Origin: Candidatus Sungiibacteriota bacterium
GTDB lineage: Bacteria; Patescibacteria; Paceibacteria; Sungbacterales; SURF-37
Assembly: GCA_016186145.1 (NCBI GenBank)
Contig: JACPMF010000002.1
Span: 1 to 64,000 of the forward strand
Direction of reading: 5' to 3'
DNA length: 64,000 nucleotides
Part shown: piece after piece, positions 15,964-23,157 of the stretch
How the letters are laid out: each line of letters begins with the position of its first letter
Position numbering within the stretch: position 1 is the stretch's first letter
Made by a program: the position numbers and the translations under genes
The notes under the pieces: model-generated
What the model saw: the letters and a program-made list of their open reading frames with translations, nothing else
Databases searched by the model: none
What the model was told of the DNA's origin: nothing

Positions 15964-17196
15964 CTACATGCACGAAACACATGCGGCACCAGGCGCTTGC
16001 CGATACTTAAACCCGCCTTGTGTTTCTGGATCAGGCGTAAGACCTGCCGGCGCAGGCGCTACCGGAGCCGGTACTGGCACCACTGTAGGAGCCGGTAAAG
16101 GAGCGGGCGCTGACGTTGCCGGTACAGAAACCGGGGTCCCACCCATTACTTCTTGAAGTTTTTTAAGCGTTGCCGGACCAACACGGCCTACCTGTGAAAT
16201 TCCATAAGTCGCCTGAAAACGCTTTACTGCTTGCGTTGTCAGTGAGCCATAAAATCCGGTTACCAATCCTTCCGGATAGATACTTGCGTCTTTTGCTAAG
16301 AACTCTTGCAAAACCTTAACATCATCCCCAGTCACTCCCTGATCAAGCTCCTTAGTAAGGCCGGTAAGACCCGCAGCAACAGGGGTCGCAGGAACCGAAA
16401 CCGCTGCTGGCGGCTGGCCTGCTCCGAAAATTTCAGCCAGTTTTGCTCTTGTTTGAGGACCTACCCTGCCAACTTGTGATATGCCGTATTTTGCCTGAAA
16501 CGCGCGAACGGCTTTTACCGTGAGCGAACCGAAATAACCAGTTACTAACCCTTCCGGATAAACTGATTTATCTGTCGCCAAAAGTTCCTGTAATCTGCTA
16601 ACATCCCCGCCAAGCGCACCAGAAGCTAAATCCTTTGTGAAAACTGCCGACGCAGATACTGCTGATGCAACAGGTGCGGGAGCTGGCGCGACAACCGAAA
16701 CTGGTGTTGATACGGTTGTAGAAACAGCCGTTGATGACGGAAGAGAGATCCCTCCTCCACCACCGCCACCCCCGCCGCCGCCTCCGGTTGACGTACCCCC
16801 GCCTCCGCCACCGGTAGTACAAGTAGTTGAGGAAGGCGTAATAGTAATAGCTCTTTGCGATCCGCCGCTTGGGACCTCTATTCGGCTGATATATTCATCT
16901 GCAGTACATTCCGTAGAAATAGTAAGACCGGATGTATCGCTCAATGTGACTTCTTTTCTACCAGTTGAGCTAAGCCGTATGAACTGACCGGGATCAAGCG
17001 TAACACTGATGTCATCAGCTGAAACAGTAATTAATACAACGCCGTTCGTTGAATCGGTTCCTACACTATAATTTCCGCCTGTAAGGTCAGCAGAAAAACC
17101 GATTATTTGTTGGGCAAATACAAAGGCTGGCGCTGCGCCAAAAATCGCAGCTCCTACCGCAAAACGCATAACCAACTTACGAAAAGTTAGATTCAT
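15964..17196 (-). CDS. Secreted protein with two PG_binding_1 domains
   Basis: 410 residues. A signal peptide (about residues 1-28, ending AFVFAQ) precedes an unnamed beta-rich domain (about 30-125), a glycine-rich stretch (TSTGGGGGGGGGGGG, about residues 135-150), and two PG_binding_1 repeats (about 190-255 and 280-350; VTGYFGSLTVKAVRAFQ and VTGFYGSLTTQAVKRFQ). A proline/alanine/valine linker leads to a Cys-bearing C-terminus (ACVSCM). It is probably cell-wall bound and surface exposed, with the glycine run acting as a flexible hinge. Related to 5489-6826. The frameshifted surface gene lies upstream on the same strand. Confidence 0.85.
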   Translation of the reverse strand: MNLTFRKLVMRFAVGAAIFGAAPAFVFAQQIIGFSADLTGGNYSVGTDSTNGVVLITVSADDISVTLDPGQFIRLSSTGRKEVTLSDTSGLTISTECTADEYISRIEVPSGGSQRAITITPSSTTCTTGGGGGGTSTGGGGGGGGGGGGISLPSSTAVSTTVSTPVSVVAPAPAPVASAVSASAVFTKDLASGALGGDVSRLQELLATDKSVYPEGLVTGYFGSLTVKAVRAFQAKYGISQVGRVGPQTRAKLAEIFGAGQPPAAVSVPATPVAAGLTGLTKELDQGVTGDDVKVLQEFLAKDASIYPEGLVTGFYGSLTTQAVKRFQATYGISQVGRVGPATLKKLQEVMGGTPVSVPATSAPAPLPAPTVVPVPAPVAPAPAGLTPDPETQGGFKYRQAPGAACVSCM

Positions 17197-17227
17197 AAAA
17201 TTACGGGGTTTAAGATTTCAAAGACTG

Positions 17228-17257
17228 AAACCCGAGCCAGAGAATTGGCTCGGGTTT
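17228..17257 (-). terminator. Intrinsic terminator after the frameshifted surface gene
   Basis: AAACCCGAGCC (17228-17238) pairs perfectly with GGCTCGGGTTT (17247-17257). On the minus strand it follows the stop at 17266 by about 9 bases and ends in a U-rich run. Confidence 0.75.
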
Positions 17258-17265
17258 CATAGAGA

Positions 17266-18067
17266 TTATTCATTACCTGTTTGGCACCGGCCCTGCTCGA
17301 CAACCAAACTGATACCGCCAGCCGGAACAACCCCAAAACTGCCAGTCGTCGTACCCGTACCACCGGCGTATAAACGAAGCCACCTGCCGTTTTCAGCTCT
17401 CAACTCAATACATCCTCCTTTCGCTGATGTAGTGCTTTCAATAGAAACTGTGGAAGTACCCAATGCCCCACCAATTGCTACATCTCCTGCAATACCAACC
17501 TCCAGATAAGGAGTCGAACTTCCCATAAGTCCGACCGCATTGCCGGTTATAGTCGAAGTGCCGCTTCGAACATCTATCGCGGAGTTAAATGTTGACATAC
17601 CAGAAACCGAGAGGCCAGAAGTCGTTGCTATACCAACACCAAGTCCTCCGCTCAAGTAACCTGAACCAACAACACCAAAATCAACCGTAGGAGATGTTGA
17701 AGATATACCAACACGGCCCCTGAAAACAGCTAGATCGTTTACCAAAAGGTTACCATCGCTGGTGGTGGCATTACCAACACCAAGACCGCTGCTAAAGTAA
17801 CCATCGCCGGTAACATTAAGACCGGTAACCGTTGGTGTACCGGAAGCGGCGCCGAGGTTGGCGTTTCTTGTATTTTCAAAAATACCGTCTACAAGCACCG
17901 TGAGTCCCGGAAACAGTTAATGTTCCGCCGGTGTTAACATTGTTATTAATCGTTGTTGCCGCCAATGTAACAAGGGCAACAAGTAAAATGGAAGCAAAAG
18001 CTCCCAAAACCGCCGGCAGCATACTGCGAGTATAAGTATAAGTAAGTGCGTAAGAACGTTTCTCCAT
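17266..18067 (-). pseudogene. Frameshifted surface repeat protein (fibre/pilin-like N-terminus)
   Basis: Two minus-strand frames abut: 18067-17876 gives a short tail, a hydrophobic segment (SMLPAVLGAFASILLVALVT) and TTINNNVNTGGTLTVSG; 17898-17266 continues in another frame with LVDGIFENTRNANLG and repeated Gly/Ser/Thr words (GDGYFSSGLGVGNATTS, GSGYLSGGLGVGIATTS). Such proteins normally read straight through, so a one-base shift near 17890-17905 separates the signal/anchor from the body. It could be a real pseudogene, a phase-variable or programmed shift, or a sequencing error. The repeats look like beta-structured surface or tail-fibre-like modules; function unknown. Confidence 0.65.
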
Positions 18068-18087
18068 AATATAACGAGAGACAACAA

Positions 18088-18122
18088 GGATATTACCCCG
18101 GCCACACCGCGGGTAATATTCC
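18088..18122. other. Hairpin in the leader of the frameshifted surface gene
   Basis: GGATATTACCC pairs with GGGTAATATTCC, with inner CGG/CCG around a CCACA loop. It lies about 20-55 bp upstream of the minus-strand start at 18067, and could be a leader structure or a terminator without a U-tract. Confidence 0.5.
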
Positions 18123-18212
18123 TTAAGGCCGTCTTTTAATAAAAGATTTTATCCACACTATTTATCACCTTCTTTTAGTATAACAAGCCCCGTCTTGCTG
18201 TAAAATTAGGGG

Positions 18213-18502
18213 TGTGGATAAGTCCCAATTTTCTCTACGAGCGCGGGGCGCGAGTAGCAAGAAAATTGAGGACCCCGCACCAATTTTGCCTCAATAAGCA
18301 TAAAAGAACCATTATCGGTAGTTTCGCCTATATCAATTTGTGCAAGGCGCGCGTGGTGAAAGGCGTTTGAATAGCTTTTCACGGGTTTTGCAAGGACGCA
18401 GCGAAGCTGCGCCCGTAGCAGGAAACCCTGCAGAAATAGGCACGTCCTGTAACGGGCGAAGCGGCTTGCCTAAAAAGTTATTTGCAAAATTGGTGCTGGG
18501 GT
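18213..18502. repeat. Structured intergenic element E3
   Basis: A DnaA-box-like TGTGGATAA (18213-18221) is followed by helix A, CAATTTTCT (18226-18234) with AGAAAATTG (18260-18268) and inner CTAC/GTAG. The long-range helix is ACCCCGCACCAATTTTGC (18272-18289) with 18484-18502, one T bulged. A small CGCT/AGCG hairpin follows. Relative to E2, helix A changes TTAT/ATAA to TTCT/AGAA, a compensatory change. The loop holds the 125-nt module shared with E4. Confidence 0.75.
18349..18471 (+). ncRNA. Candidate structured RNA module, copy in E3
   Basis: Five predicted helices: P1 GTGAAAGGC/GCTTTTCAC (18356-18364, 18374-18382); P2 CGCAGC/GCTGCG (18397-18402, 18406-18411); P3 GCAGG/CCTGC (18418-18422, 18427-18431); an outer AGGCA/TGCCT (18438-18442, 18467-18471) enclosing P4 CCTG/CGGG (18446-18449, 18453-18456). 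The copy at 50370-50494 keeps all of them (the outer helix as AGGC/GCCT) with compensatory changes in P2 and P4. No protein frame is shared between the copies. Transcription is not shown; a mobile DNA element remains possible. Confidence 0.5.
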
Positions 18503-18516
18503 CGCTAAATCAGCGT

Positions 18517-19677
18517 ATGGCAAAAAAGAAAAAAATCTTATATGTCATTACCAAGTCCAACTGGGGCGGAGCCCAGCGTTATGTTTTTGATTTGGCAACA
18601 AGTCTGCCATCGGAACGATTTAAAGTTACCGTGGCGGCGGGCGGCAACGGGCCCTTCCTCCAAAAACTCAAGCAGGCAGGCGTTAAAACCGTCCCCATCC
18701 CCAATCTTGAACGAGACATAAGCGTCCTTAAAGAACTTCTTTCACTCACTTCCCTTTTCAAAATTTTAAGAAGAGAGCGCCCGGATATAATTCACCTCAA
18801 TAGTTCAAAAATCGGCGGCCTCGGCGCCATCGCCGCTTTTGTTTCAAAACCAATAACTAAAAACTATAAACTAAAAACTATATTTACCGTCCACGGCTGG
18901 GGATTCCATGAACCGCGGCCGCGCTGGCAAAAGTCGTTTATCCTCTTTCTCTCGCGGCTCGCCGGGTTATTCCAAAGTCACCTTATCCACGTTAGCCGGC
19001 ACGACCTCGCCGCAACCCATGCGCTCGGAGTGTGCGCGCCGGGGAATGCAGAATACATACCCCTTGCTGTAAACCATTGCACTCCGCTAAATCCCAGCCG
19101 CTCAAGAGAATTTTTGAGCAAAAAAACCGGCATCGAAGAAAAATCGTTCTGGATCGGAACAGTGGCGGAACTCACAAAAAACAAAGGACTTGCGTATTTG
19201 ATCGACAGTATTAATGAGGTAAGAAAAAAAAATCCGGAGTTCAAAATACAAGTTCTTATCATCGGCGAAGGAGAAGAACGGGAACGCCTGCAAAACCAGA
19301 TACGGAAGCTTGGCCTTGAAAACACCGTACATCTTGCCGGATTCATCCCGGACGCCGCGCGGTACCTGAAAGCGTTTGACATATTTATCCTCCCGTCTTT
19401 AAAGGAAGGACTGCCGTACACCCTCCTAGAGGCCATCAACGCAAAAATTCCTGTCATTGCGACCGCAGTAGGAGGCATACCGGACCTGATTGAACATGAA
19501 CAAGACGGGTTGCTTGTTCCGCCGGCAAACTCTTCGACTCTTACAAAAGCTATCACCACCCTCTTAGTTGATAGCGAAAAACGAAGAATTTTCGCAGAGA
19601 ACGCGGCAAAAAAAATCCGAGAACGAAATTCATTCTCGGAGATGATTCAAAAACATGTTGCTCTATACTTGAATTAG
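18517..19677 (+). CDS. GT4-family glycosyltransferase
   Basis: 386 residues from the ATG at 18517; the frame is open upstream but runs through element E3, so the inner start is chosen. KKILYVITKSNWGGAQRYVFDLA is the GT-B N-terminal start, and KEGLPYTLLEAINAKIPVIATAVGG is the nucleotide-sugar-binding E-x7-E region of GT4. It is probably cytoplasmic and adds a sugar to a lipid-linked glycan. It opens the glycan locus on the plus strand, next to a minus-strand epimerase. Acceptor and donor are unknown. Confidence 0.9.
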   Translation: MAKKKKILYVITKSNWGGAQRYVFDLATSLPSERFKVTVAAGGNGPFLQKLKQAGVKTVPIPNLERDISVLKELLSLTSLFKILRRERPDIIHLNSSKIGGLGAIAAFVSKPITKNYKLKTIFTVHGWGFHEPRPRWQKSFILFLSRLAGLFQSHLIHVSRHDLAATHALGVCAPGNAEYIPLAVNHCTPLNPSRSREFLSKKTGIEEKSFWIGTVAELTKNKGLAYLIDSINEVRKKNPEFKIQVLIIGEGEERERLQNQIRKLGLENTVHLAGFIPDAARYLKAFDIFILPSLKEGLPYTLLEAINAKIPVIATAVGGIPDLIEHEQDGLLVPPANSSTLTKAITTLLVDSEKRRIFAENAAKKIRERNSFSEMIQKHVALYLN

Positions 19678-19730
19678 GAATAAATGAAACGATGTATACT
19701 GTTATTCTTAATTCATTATTCATAATTCTA
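19673..19730. repeat. AT-rich inverted word repeat between convergent genes
   Basis: GAATTAGGAATAAAT on the left is answered by TTAATTCATTATTCATAATTC on the right. It separates the convergent GT4 and epimerase genes and overlaps both gene ends. Same word family as 1760-1845. Confidence 0.5.
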
Positions 19731-20639
19731 CACAATGTGGTGCATCTTCTTCAACTCTGCCACTCCTTGTTCAAAACTAATTTGCGGTTCCCAATTTAAC
19801 AATTCGCGCGCTTTTCGATTATCGGCAAGAGTTTCCGGCGCTTCACCCTGGCGCGGCTCAACAAACACTTTGGGCCCGCCGATCATATCAGCAACCTCCA
19901 ACATACTGTAATTCTTCCCGCATCCGATATTGATAATCTCCCCTTTGCCGACCATTTCGCTTCCCATCGCAAGAAGGTTTGCCCGCGCAACATCGCTTAC
20001 GTGAGTAAAATCACGGCGCTGGCTCCCGTCCGGCACAATAGTCATCGGTAAACCTTTTTCGCGCTCGCCGAGGAAAATTCCGATTACTGTTGCATACGGG
20101 CCGTCCGCATCGGTAGCCTGCCGCGGCCCATAAACATTGAAATAGCGGAGAGAAACGGTTTCAAGACCGTAAAAACGGCTTACCATTTCGCAATACCGTT
20201 CGCCAACGTGCTTTTGAATCGCATACGGAATAACAGGCAAGGGCGGCATATCTTCACGAAGCGGCATTTCTTTCCGGTGACCGTACGCGGAAGATGACGC
20301 CGAGTAAACGACCCGCTTTACTCCGGCATCCCGAGCGGCCAGCAAAACATTGAGCGTCCCCGTTATGTTGATATCGTTGGTAAGGCGCGGCTCGCGGATG
20401 GATAACTGCATTCGCGGTTGTGCGGCTGTATGAAAAATGCCCGCGGCTTTGCGAAAAATCGGAGCGAGCTTTTCGAAGTCGCGAATGTCTACTTCATGAA
20501 GCACGGCGCGGGGATTTACCCGCTCCCGCTTCCCGGTCAAAAAGTTATCCACAACATGCACCTCATCTCCTCTTTCCACCAGCATATCCGCGATGTGAGA
20601 GCCTATGAATCCGGCGCCACCGGTAACAATGTATTTCAT
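19728..20639 (-). CDS. NAD-dependent nucleotide-sugar epimerase/dehydratase
   Basis: 303 residues, extended SDR. The NAD loop is VTGGAGFIGSHIADML (about residues 4-19), SASSSAYG (catalytic Ser region) precedes YAIQKHVGE (YxxxK), and SLRYFNVYGPRQ is the usual substrate-domain motif. It is most like UDP-glucose or UDP-GlcNAc 4-epimerases. It probably supplies an activated sugar to the surrounding glycosyltransferases. Exact substrate cannot be read from motifs. Divergent from the initiating sugar transferase at 20718. Confidence 0.9.
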   Translation of the reverse strand: MKYIVTGGAGFIGSHIADMLVERGDEVHVVDNFLTGKRERVNPRAVLHEVDIRDFEKLAPIFRKAAGIFHTAAQPRMQLSIREPRLTNDINITGTLNVLLAARDAGVKRVVYSASSSAYGHRKEMPLREDMPPLPVIPYAIQKHVGERYCEMVSRFYGLETVSLRYFNVYGPRQATDADGPYATVIGIFLGEREKGLPMTIVPDGSQRRDFTHVSDVARANLLAMGSEMVGKGEIINIGCGKNYSMLEVADMIGGPKVFVEPRQGEAPETLADNRKARELLNWEPQISFEQGVAELKKMHHIV

Positions 20640-20717
20640 AAAAATTTTAGTTTTTGAATTTCTCTACTGAACTTGATACTACGAAGCACCTAAAATGGTA
20701 ACATAAAACAAGAATCC

Positions 20718-22091
20718 ATGGGAATACAAAGAAGAATACTAAAGCCAATTATCCTCTGCGCCGGTGATGCGGCCGTATATTTTGCCGCGCTCTCGCTCAT
20801 GATTTTCATACGCTACTACGGCTACCCGCTCGGTTATTTTTTTGAAATCCATATTACTCCGTTTTCGATAATATTTACGGGCTGGATCATAAACTCCTAC
20901 ATTGCGGGGCTTTACGAACTGCGCACGGTTAAAAATACTCCGACTTTCTATAACCGACTCTATAAAGTCTTTCTGCTCAACGCCGCGATTGCAATTTCCG
21001 TTTTCTACCTTCTCCCTTATTTTCAGGTCGCTCCGCGCGCAAATCTTTTTGTCGTAATCGCCCTCTCTTTCTTTTTCATCATCTGGTGGCGGTGGACCGC
21101 GCAACACATTATGGCTGCGCGCGGATCATCCCGCGTCCTTTTCTTCGGGCTCTCAAAAGAAATAAGCTGGCTTGCCGACTTCTTGAAACAAAACCCGCAA
21201 CTCGGTTATCTCCCTGCGGCGATTATGTCAGGAAGAGGAGAAAGCGCGCCGGAAGAAATTCCCTTAAAAATTTTCTCTTTTAACGAGTCTCTTCCCCGCA
21301 TTATAGACGGCGAAGGCGTTGAGCTAATCGTGGCGGGTCCGGATATAAAAAAGAACGAAACACTTGTACAAATGCTCTTTCAAGCGGTTCCTCTCGGTAT
21401 TCCGGTAATCGATTTCCTATCGTTCTATGAAGAAGTGACCGGAAAAATACCGGTATCCCTCATCGGCGAAGTATGGTTTCTGGAAAATCTCGTCGGGGTA
21501 AAAAGCCGCTCTTATGAATTTTTCAAACGGGCGATTGACCTGATCATCGCAGGGGCAATCGTCATTCCCTCACTATTGCTCTTTCCGTTTATTGCGCTTG
21601 CCATAAAATTTGGTTCACCCGGTCCCGTTTTCTATGAACAAAAGAGGGTCGGGAGGGGCGGCAAAGAGTTTTCACTGGTAAAATACCGCTCTATGGTTAA
21701 AAACGCGGAACAAATGGACTGGCGGAAAGGTGGAGGCCGTGATCCGCGCCATACCGGCATTGGAGCATTTCTCCGGAAAAGCTATCTTGATGAACTTCCG
21801 CAAGTTCTTAACATTTTAAGAGGCGAAATGTCCTTTGTGGGGCCCCGACCGGAACGCCCGGAGTTTGTACGGGAGTTAAAAACAAAAATACCGTTTTATG
21901 ACATACGAATGCTCGTAAAACCGGGAATTACCGGCTGGGCGCAAATCAACATGGAAAATGACGCCTCGGTCGAAGATGCGCTTGAGAAGCTTCAGTACGA
22001 CCTCGCGTATATCAAAAATCGCTCGGTCCTATTAGATATAACAATCTCTCTGAAAACAGCGGCTACCATGCTTTCGAGAGGAGGAAGATAA
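20718..22091 (+). CDS. Polyprenyl-phosphate sugar-1-phosphate transferase (initiating enzyme)
   Basis: 457 residues. Four to five N-terminal transmembrane helices (about 8-125) precede a Rossmann-like cytoplasmic part (SSRVLFFGLSKEISWLADFL) and, after another helix (about 275-300), the C-terminal transferase domain with KRVGRGGKEFSLVKYRSM, DELPQVLNILRGEMSFVGPR and KPGITGWAQINM. This is the WbaP/WcaJ/CpsE architecture, which loads the first sugar phosphate onto undecaprenyl phosphate. It indicates that the locus makes a lipid-linked polysaccharide. On the plus strand, divergent from the epimerase gene. Confidence 0.95.
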   Translation: MGIQRRILKPIILCAGDAAVYFAALSLMIFIRYYGYPLGYFFEIHITPFSIIFTGWIINSYIAGLYELRTVKNTPTFYNRLYKVFLLNAAIAISVFYLLPYFQVAPRANLFVVIALSFFFIIWWRWTAQHIMAARGSSRVLFFGLSKEISWLADFLKQNPQLGYLPAAIMSGRGESAPEEIPLKIFSFNESLPRIIDGEGVELIVAGPDIKKNETLVQMLFQAVPLGIPVIDFLSFYEEVTGKIPVSLIGEVWFLENLVGVKSRSYEFFKRAIDLIIAGAIVIPSLLLFPFIALAIKFGSPGPVFYEQKRVGRGGKEFSLVKYRSMVKNAEQMDWRKGGGRDPRHTGIGAFLRKSYLDELPQVLNILRGEMSFVGPRPERPEFVRELKTKIPFYDIRMLVKPGITGWAQINMENDASVEDALEKLQYDLAYIKNRSVLLDITISLKTAATMLSRGGR

Positions 22092-22142
22092 GCCCGTCTA
22101 CGGCAGAAAATCCAAATGTTTTAAACCTTAACACATTTGAAT

Positions 22143-23072
22143 TTAAATATTGTTTTGGATTTTGGATTTTGTGATTTGAATTTGTTTTAGTTTTTCAGCA
22201 AGTTGAGAGTCATGCGTGCTTACTTCTTCTATCGTCAATCCTTGCTCGGCAAGGATTTTTTCATTAAAGGCGCGATCGGCTTTCAAAAGATCAACACCCT
22301 CTCCAAGGTCCCGAGAAGCAAAATGGGCAGTCAAGGCGTCAAGGTCTTTTGGAAAACAATATCCGCCCCAACCGCGATAACCGCCGTGATTAACATCGAG
22401 GTGTGAATCACCGATCCGGTGATCGGCGGCTATACCTTTCCGCACATTCTCGTAATCTATCCCGTGTGATTCGCAAAGACGGGCGATCGCATTCGCAAAA
22501 TTAATTTTGCGCGCGAAATGAACATTTCCCGAATACTTAATTATCTCTGCCTCTGTTGCCGTGATTTTTACGGACGTATAAGTATTTACGCCCCAGGGCG
22601 ACATAAACGGAGCTTTCGGCAAAAGAGAAAGAACCGGGTGCGCGGCGTCAATAGACGAGTCAGTAAATCCAACGATCTGACGATCGGGCCGCACCATATC
22701 AATCCATGCCTGCCGCTCCGTTAAAAATTCGGGATTAAACAAAAATTTATGCTGCGGGTGTTCTTTTTGAAGGCGCTCGGTTGTACCAGGCGGAACGGTT
22801 GATTTTACAACAACAACTTTCTCTCCTTTAATGGAACGCGCCGCTTCTTCAACGATAGAAATGTTACAAGAACCATCCGGATTCCTTGGCGACGGAACAG
22901 CAATAAATACAATGTCTGCTCTCGAAACATCATCAAAGTAGCCCTTTTTTGGGTCAACATCGTAAAGGAAAAGATCCTTCCCGCGCTCATATCCCTTAGA
23001 CTCCTCAAACCAGCGCTTGAGCGGCGTGCCGACCATGCCAACACCTATTATTCCAACTAATGGTTTATTCAT
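22143..23072 (-). CDS. UDP-glucose/GDP-mannose dehydrogenase family, short form
   Basis: 309 residues. The N-terminal NAD domain (VGIIGVGMVGTPLKRWF), the central domain (ATEAEIIKYSGNVHFARKINFAN) and the catalytic Cys loop (GWGGYCFPKDLDAL, about residues 230-243) are present. The C-terminal UDP-sugar-binding domain of the usual 400-450-residue enzyme is missing. The last residues (QIQITKSKIQNNI) are encoded by AT-rich junction repeat sequence. It may be a natural short variant or a truncated gene. Normal reaction: oxidation of UDP-glucose or a relative to the uronic acid. Confidence 0.82.
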   Translation of the reverse strand: MNKPLVGIIGVGMVGTPLKRWFEESKGYERGKDLFLYDVDPKKGYFDDVSRADIVFIAVPSPRNPDGSCNISIVEEAARSIKGEKVVVVKSTVPPGTTERLQKEHPQHKFLFNPEFLTERQAWIDMVRPDRQIVGFTDSSIDAAHPVLSLLPKAPFMSPWGVNTYTSVKITATEAEIIKYSGNVHFARKINFANAIARLCESHGIDYENVRKGIAADHRIGDSHLDVNHGGYRGWGGYCFPKDLDALTAHFASRDLGEGVDLLKADRAFNEKILAEQGLTIEEVSTHDSQLAEKLKQIQITKSKIQNNI

Positions 23073-23157
23073 GGAAATTCACGTTTTACCAACTATGAAT
23101 ACCCCGGAAATCAGCAGGCGGTTTTAAAAATTCTACGTCAAAATCCTGGTTTCCAAA

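Noticed and set aside
18149..18221. Replication origin at the paired DnaA boxes
   Set aside because: No dnaA, dnaN, parA or AT-rich unwinding cluster is visible, and gene orientation does not switch here; a box also occurs inside the coding gene at about 20.55 kb.
18340..18516. N-terminal extension of the GT4 protein
   Set aside because: The 59 extra residues are encoded by element E3 and its structured module; the conserved GT-B start begins at 18517.
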